From Ottelia alismoides (Eukaryota > Streptophyta > Magnoliopsida > Alismatales > Hydrocharitaceae), in the NCBI GenBank assembly GCA_037367405.1, contig JAZKJV010002333.1, positions 124,001-188,000 on the forward strand: a stretch of 64,000 nt of DNA, read 5' to 3'. Positions 36,687 through 49,912 of this stretch are shown here, one piece after another (position 1 is the stretch's first letter; every line of letters begins with the position of its first letter). The notes under the pieces are model-generated. The model had not been told where the DNA came from and searched no databases. It saw only the letters and a program-made list of their open reading frames with translations. Both the position numbers and the translations under genes were made by a program.

Positions 36687-37290
36687 CTTAGGACGCACTT
36701 TGTCCTACGTTTAGGAGGGGTGGACGAGCCGAATGCTCTTTTGTCGTTCCGTGTCATCACTCTTGTCGTTGCCTATACTTAGGGCTTCTTTTACCCTAAG
36801 TATAGGGGGAGTGGTGTGTACATACTCACGATCTCTTCATCTATCTTTTGATTTCTTTTCTTCTTTTCTTCTTTTCTTCTTTTCCTTTTCTATCTTCTTC
36901 ATCTATCAAAAAGGTGCCGCCCTTGTATACAGTTTTCCATACTTAGAACGTACTTTGTCCTAAGTATAGGGGGGCGTGCACCCCGAGTTTCTCTATTTTT
37001 CGATCCTCTCCATTGTCTCCTCATCTTGTCTATACTTAGGGATATCTTACCCTAAGTATAGGGGGAGACAATCTGAGTACGATCTGTTCATTCCCACCCT
37101 TGACCCTCCCTGCGTTGTGTACAGTCTGCTATACTTAGGATTATTTGATCCTAAGTATAGGGGGGACGGTCGACTTCTCATTCGTTCATTCATTCGTTCC
37201 TTATTCTTTAGACTTTTCTATACTCAGTACGAGTTATGTCTTCTTTTTTCTCTCTGATCTATGAGGACATAGCTCAAGCTAAGTATAGGG
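36687..37290 (+). repeat. array of hairpins each ending in a polypurine-tract copy
   Basis: Three perfect hairpins have TATACTTAGG(G/AT) as left arm and the complement ending AAGTATA as right arm, then five or six G: 36774-36804, 37031-37060 and 37130-37159. Arms are 11, 11 and 12 bp with loops of 9, 8 and 6 nt. Near-copies lie at 36939-36968 (one mismatch) and, degraded, at 36687-36720 and 37206-37290. The word AAGTATAGGGGG after each stem equals the tract at the 3' LTR (39279-39291). Confidence 0.9.
36851..36892 (+). repeat. TTCTTTTC-type microsatellite
   Basis: Repeated CTTCTTTT units between hairpins one and two of the array. Confidence 0.8.
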
Positions 37291-37439
37291 GGGTCGTATA
37301 TAATGTGTATATACTTTAGCCATAACACGTACTTTCATATTTTCTTAATAATAAGGATAATAATTCTTTAAATTCATTAAAAAACCTTAATAAAAAGGTG
37401 TTCTATTCCTCAAATTCTTTTTTGTAATTACTGATTAAT

Positions 37440-38060
37440 AAATCAGGTGAAAATGTTTTTTGCACAATGTTTGAAAAAATAGTTTGAAAATCTTTGTGAA
37501 CATCTATTGAAAACTATTTTGAAAATATTTTGTTACATGTTTTCAACCTTTGTAAAAATGTGTGGTTTGTAAAATTTCTTTTCTTTGTGTGAAATAAAAT
37601 GTTTGAAAAATGATTTGCAAAGGGTTTGAAAAATGGTTGCAAAAATATTCTGAAAAATCTATACATACTGTTTTGAAAGCCTTTGCAAAATGATTTTCAA
37701 ATGTGTGTACATGTTTGCAAAAATGATTATAAAAATTATCTTGGATTATAGTTTTCAAAAATTCTTTGAAAAACATGTGTCAAATAAGTTTGAGGAATAC
37801 ATACATCACACCAAAATCCACTATATATATACTTATAAAATTGACCACTTACCTTGTCAATTCTTAAAATCCACTTCTTGTAGATATAAGAAGCACTCCC
37901 GTGTACATATTTTTAACCTTGTTTTTAGCCAAAAACTTTTTGTTTTCAAAAATCCCAAAAACATTTGCAAAAGTAAAAACCAAAAACATTTGAAAAACCT
38001 TTTGAAAAATACAAAAATGCATATGCATCATCGTCATCTTTTCAAAAATCCATAAAAAGT
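37440..38060 (+). repeat. AT-rich imperfect repeats of TTTGAAAAAT type
   Basis: Words TTTGAAAA, TTTGCAAA and GTTTTCAA recur every 20-40 bp with irregular spacing. There is no coding content. Low-complexity stretches after the last ORF are common in large plant Gypsy elements. Confidence 0.6.
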
Positions 38061-39278
38061 TCAAAATCTTGAAAATTGCATCACAAAAATATTTTCTGCA
38101 TTCTGCATTGCATTGCATAGCATTAGCATTTTTCGGATTGAGTTTGAAAGTGAACAAGTCTAAGTAAAATCCGGAGATTGGAGCTTGATTGGACCTTAAA
38201 ATCTACCTAATAACAGGAACCTTATAGGAACTAGGTTTGAGGTACTTCAGGTCTAGTTGACTTAATTCTTTGAGGATCACGGGACTTGGTTCAATGGATT
38301 CTTGACTGCCTATGTAGAGTATTTCGGAGCACACACACGACTCTTGTTGATAATGACCTAACTTGGACACCTGCACCTTTCACATAGCTCTCCACGGATG
38401 AGGTGGTGAGGAGGCAGTTTCCTTTGGCTTGGGGTAGCATATGAGGGTAGTACTTCTAGGCGGAACCTCTCTTCTTCTTCTAGTGAAGGAAGTGCACCTC
38501 AACTTGGTCTAGTGGTGATGAAGGCTAAAGACAGAAGCCGTGGGTTGCAATAAAGCTTCAAAAGAGGGATAGTCTACTGGCTCAAGAGGAAAATTTCTTG
38601 TATATATGCTGCACCATGTAGATATGTTGTACAGATGCACGTGAAAAAAAATGAATGCAAAAAGAACTCCAAAAAAGGTGGTGGGTCGGATTGAAAATTT
38701 AATAACCCCACCGGAGTGTATATAGTCCAATAAAGCAAAAGCTTATGGTATCCATGTTACATCTCATGAAGCTTGCAGTGGGAGACTTAGCTACACTGGT
38801 TGAGCTCCCAAAATTCTATACCTCTTATTCCCCCTCTTCTTGAGCCGGTTGCACTTGAACTTAGAAGGGAATACCCCGCTTCTCGAGAAAAGAGTTGCTA
38901 GACCGAGGCATTAGAGTTACCAAGGTGGGGGAGGTTGTTTCTTTGTTACTACTGAGGTGGGGAGCTACATATCACTTACACTGTACGAGTCAGACTCATA
39001 GTCGTAAGAGTTTGCGTATGAGTTGAAGTATTTCTGACCTGGCTATTGAGGAGACTTGGACAGAGTTTTGGGATTCTCAAGGACTGTTGAATTTCAAACA
39101 CGGTTCTCACTAAGGTTCCGCCCGCACTAAAACTCCAAAGGTCTGACTTAAGCTCCAAACTTTGATTTTGTGAAGACAAGTTTGATAATCAAATAAAATC
39201 CAAATTCTTCTTTTTCTTTTCTTTCTTTTTTCTTTTTGCACTTATTGCATAAGTGTTTGCTAGGGACTATCAAAGGTA
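38061..39278 (+). other. 3' untranslated region of giant element
   Basis: No open frame of note on either strand. The sequence is of ordinary complexity. It contains no RT or integrase remnant that I can read, which supports a genuinely enzyme-free layout rather than decay. Confidence 0.55.
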
Positions 39279-39291
39279 AAGTATAGGGGGA
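39279..39291 (+). other. polypurine tract of giant element
   Basis: AAGTATAGGGGGA lies directly against the 3' LTR start. The same word ends each hairpin at 36687-37290. Confidence 0.85.
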
Positions 39292-42200
39292 TGATGAATC
39301 CACATTTCATCATCTTTATTCTATCATTTTGGCATCAAAAACCCTAGCAAATGCCTGTAAATAGCATTAATTTCATCATATTAGCATTCATGCATATACC
39401 TGTAATTAGTGTATAAAATACTGTAATCAAAGCCAAAATTATAGAATAAATAAAAGAAAAGAAAAAGAATAAAATATTGTATATATTTTATGACCAGAAA
39501 CCCCGAGACCTAGGCATCTTGATGAATAGGTCGACAAGGAATAAAGTAGGGGAGATAAGGGTCAAATACCTATATTATTCTATTCATTCTTTATTCATTT
39601 TGGAACCTATTTTTGGTTCCACTTTTTAAACTTCAAAAATGGAAACTTTGTACATGAAAGTTGTAGATAATTTAATAAAGAAAAATACAAAATTGATTTC
39701 ACTGAAAAATAATTTACAGATAAAAAGTTATGGTCTGAATAAGATTTCAAAACTCTAACTTCCCAGACCTGTATCTTGCAAATAAAAACTCGAAATGTAC
39801 CAAACTCACCTTTAATTGTATATAGCTTAAAATAATCTATTTAATGGAGGTGTTTCGTATTTTTCGGAGTTACAGTTTGAAAGTTGAGTTTTGGACCCTT
39901 GTAGAATACTTGTACGGATTAAAATATTCAATTTATTCTTTATTCTTTATTTTTGTATTTTTATAATTATGTAAATATGATTTATAATATATTTATATAT
40001 TAAAATCAGAATAAAAATGCAAAAGGAACACAAAATAAAATACTTGTATATTCTATACATAGGTATCATACCTATATACACACATGTATAAACTAAACTT
40101 ATATTTTATTAAATATACAAAACAATTCATAAAAATAAAACAAAAATATATTTATGTGTATAAAAGTATGTTATATTTTTATAAAATAATAACCAAAAAT
40201 AAAGAAAATAAAATAACAAAATAAAAATAAAATACTAAAATATATTGATATTATACCTATAAAGGGTATAAAAAGTAATTTATAAAAATAAGACTCATAA
40301 AAATAATTAAAAATTACCATAAAATACTTTATAAAATAATAAACATTTTTTCATTTAATAATTAAAATTTAATTCATTCAGTAGCTATTTTTAATTGATT
40401 TTATAAGGTTTTTTTGCCAAGCAATTTTCTGGTTGGTCCACGTGGACCAACCAGAGAGCTCCATTGGTTGACCTCGGTCAACTCTCTGACCGAGGTCTGA
40501 ACCTTGTCAGAAGTTGAGTTTGACCCTTCTTTCTCCCTTTTTTCGAGGCTGCTCCTTTCATCTTTTGAGGTCGATTTCTTCTGCAAAGTTCTTCACCTAT
40601 GACCCATCTACCCCGCCCAGTGATTATCTTGGGCAAAGGACCACTGTGCAGCCCGTTCTACCTCGATTCTTGAGCCACGTCCACCATGTTTCAAAACCTA
40701 GCCACCCTCTTCCCCTTGATCTTCGAACCACCCTGTGGCCTTAGTTGAGACGTCCGAGGGTTCGTCTGGGATCCCCGGTGACAGGGGGTGATCCCAGCAC
40801 CTCGTTGAGGTGCAATCCCATAGCCTAGGCGCGTATCCAACATCTCCAGCGGCCACGCCGCCGTGAGGTCCCTTCCTCCTTTGCCCCGGCCAAGTTGAGG
40901 CATTTTTGTTTAATTTTCTTGCTTTTCCTTACTTCCCGTAGCTATAGAATCCTATTCCACCTTCCAGTTTTATTCAGTCCCCGCCATTTACCATTCGCCA
41001 CCACCTCGCCGGAGCTTGCTCCGACGAGCTCCTACTCACTTCGTGCAGTGCCCGAGATACCTGAGTCGGCCCTGGGAACCCTTCTTTGTCGGATTGTATG
41101 TTCTTTGCAGGTCCCGGAGGTCAAGGGACTCCACCTGGAGTCAAATTTTTGGAAGACAAGGTACCTGGGGCCGCAACTCTTCCCCGACCCCTCGGCGGCC
41201 CACCGGCGTTCACTACGCCATTTTGACGTTGTCGGGCATTTGAGGGACTCCCCAGGAGTCACGTGGAGCTTTTTGCTGATTTATTGGAGGCCTGGAGCGC
41301 ATTCCTCCGCCGATCAAAGCTCGGGGCGACATAGCTTCTGCCCTGTTCTTCCCGAGTCTTCCAGTGCCGTCCAATCACGACGTGTTCTTCCAGCGCAACA
41401 GCAACCGTCCGATCAGGTCGCCCTCAGCCGTCAGTCATCGCCAGATCTTCTAATCCGAGCCGTTGATCGCTAACCGGCATCGCGACCCCTCACGTCGACA
41501 CGTGTCTCAAGTGGCATCGCTCAAGCCGTCGGATGCTCCAGTGCTTGGGTATTTTGTAATTTCACCCTCGCAATTTTTGTAATATTTTATTGGGACTCAA
41601 ACTTTCAATTTCTATTTAAAACATTTGTATTAATTACAATTTAGCCCCCGAACTTATTTTATTTGCATCTTAGTCCTCCGCCAGCTCACCTCACGTGCCC
41701 ATCCACGTGAGGTGTGCATTTTGTACGGAGGCCCTTGCGGCTTGGGATATTGGCGTTTAGTCCAGAGAATATTTTATTCAGTATATATTTTGTGGAAAAA
41801 TTGCTTATAACCTCCTGTACTTTTGGATATTTGCATAACTGCCCCTGCTAGGCCTGTAATTTGTGGTTGCTTGCTCTATTTATTTAAGGCCCTATTTTAA
41901 ATCCAAAAATTCTCAAATTTTGAACTTAAGCTCCTGTTGGCTTGTGCTTTGTCTCCATATTTTTAGTTTTTAATTTTATTTCTTTTAAATATTTATTAAA
42001 AATCAAAAACATGCTTTTTATTCACTGTCTAGCTTAGGAAATACCAAAAAAATATTAAAATATATTGAAAAATTCCAAAAAAATTCCCTAGTGCGTATTT
42101 TAACCTATTTTAGTGTCAGTCCAAAAATCGCTAAAAATTGCAAAAGAAAGAAAAACCAAAACAATTAGAAAATACTAAAAAACTTAAAAAAATATATAAA

Positions 42201-42942
42201 ACCAAAGAAAATTAAGAAAAAAATACAAACTCAGTTCCTGTTTGTTCTATATTTCATTATATTTATTTAAAAATTAGTGTGAAAAATTTTGGTGGCTGTT
42301 TGCTAATTTTAATTCCTATTTACTCACAGCCAGTACATATTTCACTGTTTTCCCTCATTCCAGTATTTAAAATACCAAAAACAGTTTGAAAAATATCCAA
42401 AAATCACAAAAAACAGTAAAAAAATCCTAAAAATATCAAAATCATTTTATCTCTGAATTTTTGGTTATTTTTGCACATTTTTATAAATACTTTATCTTGT
42501 CTTTTATTACTTTGCTTATATTTTCCAATATTGAAAAAGAAACAAAAAATATAAAATATGAAATTATAAAAATCAGAAAATAAAAAATTAAAATACAAAA
42601 TTAAAAATTAAATAAAAAATATAAAAATATAAAATTAAAAACCCACAAAAATCCTTACTTGCTTGCTTAGTGTAGACATCTCTCACACTCACACACACAC
42701 ATTTATTTGTGCACCTACCCTGTTTGCTCCCTGTGTTCGAACTCTCTGCATACTTGCTTGCTATACATCTTTGTGCAGAGTTAAAAATAAATTTTAACTC
42801 CACATTTATTTCTAATTGTTGATCTTTAGTGTGGGTTAATTGTTGATTAAATACATCTTATTGTGGGTCACCGCAGCGACCTCGGTTGTCTCCGCCTTGT
42901 TTGAGACATACTTTTTAGACCCCCGATAATTTGTGTTTATCA
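39292..42942 (+). repeat. giant element 3' LTR
   Basis: 3651 bp, aligned end to end with the 5' LTR with scattered substitutions and short indels. The G-box palindrome is intact at 40429-40454 and the W-box pair at 40467-40482. It ends TATCA followed by the target duplication ATAGG. Confidence 0.95.
40429..40482 (+). promoter_or_regulatory. G-box palindrome plus inverted W-boxes, 3' LTR
   Basis: Identical to the 5' LTR site: a 26 bp perfect palindrome around CACGTG, then GTTGACC-TC-GGTCAAC. In a 3' LTR it could drive readout into the flanking Copia B sequence. Confidence 0.55.
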
Positions 42943-43399
42943 ATAGGCTATTAAGAAAATAGCTAGGTAAGATGATCAGTCACTCTGTTCCCGCAAGATT
43001 ATGCCAAGTCCTTTTACGGCACTTGCATATCCCTAGTAACAGTGCACGCATCTAATGCGAATGTTGCATTTCATGCAACCAATACTCAATCCTGTTAAAG
43101 CTATTATAGTATCCTTGACACTATAGCTTAATAATAGTTATAACCAGTATTTCCATAATCCTTATCAGAATGCCCTTATTCCTGGAGATCTCTATCTCCA
43201 AAGGTATCCAAGGTTAAGACCTTTTAGATCACTATCTATATAGTCTTAATTTATTGAAGATAAGACTTTGAGATCACTATCTCAAAAATTTGTCTTCTTT
43301 GAAGATAATATTATTTCTGCAATCAAGTGTTTTATCTCCATAATAGAATTAGTAACACTTTACTACTCCCACTTTATGGCAGATATCTGGCTTCTGTAC

Positions 43400-45190
43400 A
43401 CAACTAGCATACACTCAGCTTCTCGTAACTAATGCACAAGTGCAAGTAGTTCTAGCATTCACTTCCTCAACTCTTTGAGGTGCTATCCCTTTAGACAGGT
43501 CAGAATCATATATTAAGGGATGGAAGCCTTTCTTGAAATTTTCCAAAAATGGAATATGTTCAAGGTGTACTACTATTGTGACAGTCCCAATAGCTTCTTC
43601 TCTTTGCTTCTGAACACCTTCAGAACTAAGATCCAAGAGGTATCCTTGAGATCATATCTCAAGTTATGGAACAACCAGATTAGAAAACACTTATTATTAT
43701 CCCTATATCATTTTAAATGATAAGGATATCATCTACATTCAACATGATGAACACAAAGGCACTCCCACTAAGCTTCACATGGCTTATCAAGATTCTGTCT
43801 GAAATAACATTTATAATCTCAACAAATCTTATGGTCCAACTTCAAGAAGCTTATTTGAGTCCATAGATGAATTCCTTAGCTTGCACACCTTGCTTTCCTC
43901 AACATGAAGCCCTAAAGCTACTTCATGTGAATTTCCTCAGAGAGGTATTCATAGAGGAATGCAATCTTGACTTACATCTTGAGGATGCAATAGTCAAGTT
44001 GTGTGGCTAAGGTCAGTAATATTCTGATGATTTTAAGCATGGTCACCGAAGAGCAAGTCTCATCGCAAGCAATGTCTTCTCTTCCAGTGTGTAGCTCATG
44101 GCTACGAACCGTGCTTTGAAGGTCTCTACCTTCTCATCAGGTTCCCTTTCTCTTGAAGATCCATTTACACCTTTATAGGTCTTGCCCATATTGGTGAATC
44201 CTCGAGGGTCCATATACAACACTTGTATATAAAGTCTACATTAGACTTGCTAACATCCATCTATCCATGCTATGATCTTCAGAAGCTTCATCACATGAAG
44301 TTCGATCATTGTCAGATTTCTCTTACACATGGAATCCATCCTCAAACTCATTTGAAGAGGTATTAGTGTTTCATCATTAATTGTCCTTTTAGTTTCCAAT
44401 TTCAGGAGCCTCATTATCTTCTTAAGATCATATGAGTTCCTACACTTCATTTTCATCTTGATTCTCAAGAGTCTCAACCTCTAAGAATCACATTCTCAGA
44501 GATGAGATATTATAAGAATATCAAGGTCATAAAGTAGGTATCCAATACCATCCTTTATTTTCCTAATGAAGTAGCACTCTCAAGTGCCAGATTCCATCTT
44601 GCATGGAACCTTACTAAGGATATACATTGTAGTCTCTACTACACATATATACCTGGAAACTAAGGGATAATTATGCTAAAACTCATTATTGATAAGATCA
44701 TGTCACACATGATCCAATTGTATCTCCCTATAACTCTATTGAGTTAAAGTGTCTTAGAAGGATTGAGACAGAAATGATATTCATATTTCCATAAGGTATC
44801 CTTTGAATTCATCTAATATGTATAGGCTACCTAGATTAGATCAAATTCATTTTATCTTCCTTCAAACTGTGGTTGTAAACCAAAATTATGAAATCTTTGA
44901 ACATTTCAAAGGTTTTTAAGTGAAGAGAAGAAATCTCATATCATACATAATCATCAATAGATATCACATATCCATAATGTTTACTATGATATAGATGATC
45001 CGCATACATCAATATGTATGAGATCCTGAATACCTTGACATCTTACACCATTCCCAAAGAAGGGAGTATTGGACATTTTTATTTGAATACAATATTCATA
45101 AGTATGTAAGTTTTGAAATTTTAGACATTCTAAAGTTTCATCTCTTACTAGTCTATTGATCAAATCAATAAACAAATGTCCAAGGCTTGA
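43400..45190 (-). pseudogene. Copia B pol remnant
   Basis: Minus strand. GAG-pre-integrase is legible at 44984-45175 (INRLVRDETLECLKF, then YEYC where active elements have CESC, then DLIHIDVCGSSIS and a stop). The RT reads CILKM-stop-VKIAFLYEYLSEE and KLSGSAFVFIMLNVDDILI near 43730-43800, so the catalytic VDD is kept although the frame is dead. Shared stops: TAA at 43974-43972 and TAG at 43920-43918. An RNase H-side segment lies at 43415-43520. Confidence 0.85.
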
Positions 45191-48100
45191 TGCTAGATCA
45201 TTGTCAAATGATCTTCATCCTCCTATTGATCTTAAGGTTCAATTTCAGTATTTAGAAATATTAATGAACCATTCATCAATTTTCTAATTTAGTGAGTCCA
45301 CTAGATTTTAGATTATTATCTGAAATATCTCCATCATAACTCTTTATGATAGATTTATTACAGAATTCATGTTTATTTCCAATATTTAGAAACAAACAAT
45401 GAGTGTATTCTTATATCTAAGTCATAGAGACATTCTCTAAGACTAAGGGCTCTCCCACTGAAATTAACAAGTCTATCAATCCACAGAGATTGTTGCAACA
45501 ATTGCATCAATATCCATGTGGATAACTATAGACCTTAAGATCAAATTTTCCAGTCTTCTAAAACATATGCAACCCATTGCAAGTGTTATAGAAGTTTGAG
45601 ATACAATTACAAGACTTTAAGCAGGTCAATTTGAATGATTTATATGTAGATTATTTTGATGCTCTATCCGAGTCCTTCTCTAAGGATTCTAGGCAGACTT
45701 CATAGTCATACTATCAACACATCAACTTATTGCAGTATTGGCATTCATCCAACTCTTTGGATGACATATGGAAGTCATAGATGTACAGTCAACTCTTTGA
45801 CCATACTTCTTACTCGGGTCCAACCCATGCTTCCACTGTGCTCCCTTTATCTATAAGCAACCATTGCTCGGGACAGAGGATCTCTTATTTTAAATTCAAA
45901 AGAATTCAATGTAAGAGCATTTCAACATTTATACATGCTTCAACAAATTCATATAATATGAATAATATGAAGCATCATGAATGATTAGAGTATAGACAGT
46001 AAAATGATGACACTCATCGTATCTACATCCATCTAAACTCTTAAAACATTGGTTCAGGTAGGTACTCAAACAATTTGAATACATCATCTCTTATAGAGCC
46101 ACCATTCTGCATAATGCAGCGAACCATCTTATTCATGATAAATGTCAAGAGCACATATGTATGCTAGAATATCTTCATCGATTTTTATAAGGATTAATTG
46201 ACAATTGTGATTATCATCGACATGTCACTTCCAAAGTACATCCGATGAGATCAAGTCTATAGAGACATAAAAACCCTAGGGTTGTAGTCGTATTATCTAT
46301 TTAATTGTCATTCCTCAATATTATGAGGAAACTTGCACATTGCAACCACATACATTATGTGCCCAATGCAAGTACAATATCTGGATTATGAGTCCAATCC
46401 ATGATATTTTTCTGGTTATCATTGAGTATAACATTGAGTGGGTTTAATGAAGGATTATTTGAAATAAGAAATTTGCATAAATATATAAATATATATTTTA
46501 CTTTGATTTACGAATTTTCATATCAAAGTTGTCTTACCTTGTCAACACTGAAAGTTCATTCCCTTAATTACTTTCAATGTAAGAGATATACTTACCATTA
46601 TATCTCAGGCAAGATCTGGGATCTCCTTCCTTATCTTTGTTGCGTCCCAATAATATGAGAATCTTCAACTCGGATAAAAAGAAGCGGGAACACATTCTGC
46701 CTTGCAAGTCCAACTTGCATCTCCCAATTCGGTCTTTAACACCCGGGCCCACCATCCCTAAGGCAATGTTAACCCGTCATTAATTGAACCAACTGTCAAC
46801 AGGAATACAACTCGCTATGCGCAATCCAATATCGCCCCAATAATATGAGGACCCGATATTGGGGTCACTACGCATACGTCCTTACTCTTTCGAGAAGCGA
46901 AGAGCCCGATCCAGATGCACTTGCATACAGGAGATGTCATTTCGGACAAGCGTCTCCTATATACAATCCCTGACGACAGAACCCTCCGCCTTGACGGGAG
47001 ACCATGGACGTCGCTTATGTGATCCTCCATATCATATTCAAATTCTAATTAACTATCATGAATCACATTCACATAATTAATTCTTCCAAGGTAAATAACA
47101 ACTTTATTCATAATAGAGTGTTTTATTTTTAATTGGAATCCAATTAATCTAATCATATTAAATTAATGATCCAATTAATATCCAACAAACATTTTATTGT
47201 TACTTGAATTATGGTATTATCTCAAATACGTATTATTTCAAATTTTAATAATTATAAATGCATCATGATTTCTTAAGCATTATAGTAACCTTACCCGTTG
47301 TCATGGCCAGTACCGACGAGAGTGGGACGAACCACATACGTTGCAACCCGCAACCCCAATGTTCTCCGACTAGACACCATATCCACCTCGGGAAAGGATA
47401 ATGCAAAATAGATCACTTTGTACTTGAGATGATCATCGGTTCTTCAACCAAAATTATACCATATAATAATAATCAAAAAATATCTGATTAACATTATAAT
47501 GAGATTTGCTAAACAAATCCCAAGTCCTATTCAAGCAACATGTTTGTTGAATGTTGATCATGTAGATCATGTAACCAATTAGTGATCTAGATCACATCTA
47601 ATCAATTATTGGTTAAGGGGAATGTCATTTAAAGAAATAATTATCATCAAATATTTCTCAAATATTTAAGCACATCTATTCCAGGAAATTAAACAATTTA
47701 ATTTCACAAATTGATTAAATGACAATCACTAGGTTCTTGATTAGGAAAGTATTTCCAGCAGTGACCCTCACTTACTAAAAATACCATATCTCAATCAATT
47801 TAAATCCAAATTAAGTAAAGTAACTTCCTAAAGTTTGCTAATTGGATTTACAACAGAATCTAAGTGGTTTGCATGTATTTCAAGGCGTTTCAAATCCGCA
47901 ATTAACATCTTAATAACGTCATGATCTGCAGTCCCCGAAACAGTGGATACATGTTCACTAAAATGAACATAACTACAGCAAACGGAATTGAAATCACGAA
48001 AACTCAGATCCTACAATTTCCTTATTTAATCGAGAACAAAGTCCAATTATTATTTTCGTGTTTTAACAATTTAAACAGTGCGGAAATAATATCAAAACAG

Positions 48101-48193
48101 AAATGCGAAAATGAAATGCAAGAAAACTTTCGCAAGTCCTAACGAACCCAAGTCGTCCTCGGTTTATGGATCGTATCCAAAACCACCGCCTAA
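45191..48193 (-). other. Copia B leader and gag region, no intact gene
   Basis: Colinear with 14987-18059 of A and 51949-54959 of C. No Gag frame is legible. Conserved blocks are at 46560-47040 and 47290-47400. Confidence 0.6.
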
Positions 48194-48206
48194 GGCTCTG
48201 ATACCA
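48194..48206 (-). other. primer-binding site of Copia B, tRNA-iMet
   Basis: Reverse complement of TGGTATCAGAGCC, two bases inside the LTR end at 48209. Confidence 0.95.
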
Positions 48207-48208
48207 CT

Positions 48209-49556
48209 TGAAGGATATTGTTAGATCCTCTAGCGCATCACGGAAGCATGAGCGTCGTATCGGATACGACAAGAAGAACGACTAGTCGTACTAGTTGTTC
48301 TATGCAGCGAAAATTAAAAAAATTTATGCGACGAAACCACATGATCCAAGAACACTTCTCGGATCGTTTCGTCTAAACCACAAACAAGTATTAGGGTTAC
48401 CTCTTGAAGCGTGGTTGCGATGGAGTCTCTAAACGAAGAGACCTCCTGTCTCAAGTCCGATCCGACGGAGGAGACGCTTGCGAGCGCGGGGATGAACCGC
48501 ATGCTTCTCGCAATCCATGTTGATGATCCAAGCGGCGGATCTCCAGATCTCGACACACGAGATCCGGCGTATTCTTCACGAGCAAGGCACACCGAAGTAG
48601 ACGGAGTTCCACGAGCAAACCATCAGGCAGCATAACGACGACGCTGCGGCGATGGAGAACCTCTCTAGGACATGCATGGTGGACGGCCATGAGAGGGAGA
48701 GAGAGAGATTTCTTGTCTCAACTATTGTATGTAAAGAAGAGCAAAGGGGTGCCTCTCCTTTTATAGTTTTTTGGGATCCATGGATCTCAATCCATGGGAT
48801 AACACAAATCCAATGGCTCTCATTGATTGTATTTCTTTTAATGGCTAAGATTTGTGTTGGTAAAATCAACACCAATAAATTTAATTTAGATTAAATATAT
48901 GTTGATAAATCAACACAATTCAATTACCAAGTTAAATCAAGATCTTTTGGAGATCATAGGAGAGAGAGTGCCTCCTTCCATGTTGGAAGGAGGGGACGAC
49001 CACACATTCCTAATAGGAGTGGTGGCCGTCCACTCCATATATATGGAAGGTGGCTCTCATCTCTTTATTATAATCTCCAAGATTATGCAACAACTTTTGT
49101 TGCAAATTATTCTACAAAAATAATTCACAATTATTTTGTAGACATTGCAATCTTGCCATTAAAAAATTTGTGAATCACATTCACAACCCAAAATAAAATG
49201 TAAATTACATTTTCAATTTAATGTCCAATGTGAATCCAATTCACATTAACATTTAATCAACAAATGTAAATTACAAACATCTCTCTCTTATATATTAGAA
49301 ATCACATTTATAATATATTTGATTAATATGGATATTGCTATCCACATTATTCATATCCATGATATTTAAATCACATTTCATCATCTTGGATCTCTATTCT
49401 CTTGTGCCCAAATAATATGAATCACATTCACATTATTTACGTCTTTGATAATTAAATCTCATTTAATTATCTAAGAGAACTCTCTTTATAATATGAATCA
49501 AATTCATATTACTCATGATAATTAAATCACATTTAATTATCCATTTTCTCAATGCT

Positions 49557-49587
<31 letters not shown>

Positions 49588-49912
49588 CAACAATAGAATT
49601 ATCCATGAACTCTTGCAAGGAAAATGCACTTTCTCTGCGAATACTTGGAGATAAGGACATGGCGATTGTATTGTTCCACGTATAGTGACTTGGATATTGA
49701 GATCATATCTCAAATCCAGATCGCGGGCCTCCCATAGATGCTTGATCAAATCAAGACCGCAAATCTAATCTTTTCATTGCATCTGAATCACATTCAGATC
49801 AATGTCCAACACTTAGACCAAGATCAGATTACTTCTCTACTGAGAGGAGTCATTAACATCCAGACCCGTTTCATCACTCCCTAGGAATGTCAGCGTCATG
49901 GTTATCACATCA
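48209..49912 (-). repeat. Copia B 5' LTR, truncated at its outer end
   Basis: Minus strand. It contains the LTR 3' end, TATA box (48757-48765) and 79-codon ORF (48451-48690), but the first 0.9 kb is missing. It meets C's plus-strand LTR near 49912 at a short CAC overlap, after a small internal deletion near 49905. Confidence 0.9.

Larger units (their letters stand above)
29557..42942 (+). mobile_element. giant non-autonomous Athila-like LTR element with protease-only ORF
   Basis: 13,386 bp with LTRs 29557-33184 (3628 bp) and 39292-42942 (3651 bp), both TGATGAATCC...TATCA. Target duplication ATAGG is perfect (29552-29556 and 42943-42947). The primer site matches tRNA-Asp, as in Athila-type Gypsy elements, and a G-rich polypurine tract abuts the 3' LTR. 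The internal region is only 6.1 kb and holds one long ORF with a retropepsin-like domain. I find no reverse transcriptase, RNase H or integrase in any frame. LTRs differ by about 3-5% by eye. It sits in Copia B. It presumably moves with enzymes from a related autonomous Gypsy element, which is inference. Confidence 0.95.
26854..49912 (-). mobile_element. Copia element B, inverted, inserted in C's 5' LTR
   Basis: Minus-strand copy of the same family: 3' LTR 26854-29499, internal 29500-48208 (interrupted by the giant element), primer site 48194-48206, 5' LTR from 48209. The outer end of its 5' LTR is missing about 0.9 kb and joins C's LTR near 49912, so a deletion removed both the LTR start and the expected second target duplication. 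The polypurine tract is also missing. It is nested in C, which is nested in the CACTA element. Confidence 0.9.

Noticed and set aside
36231..36782. 183-codon ORF overlapping the protease-type gene
   Set aside because: It is another frame of the 689-codon ORF running into the hairpin region; there is no independent evidence for it.
40895..41473. 192-codon ORF in the giant 3' LTR
   Set aside because: The homologous 5' LTR stretch (31141-31730) is broken into shorter frames, and the translation has no recognisable features.
49559..49586. TA run as a functional site
   Set aside because: It is an ordinary microsatellite in the Copia B LTR that varies in length between its two LTRs (compare 28224-28248).
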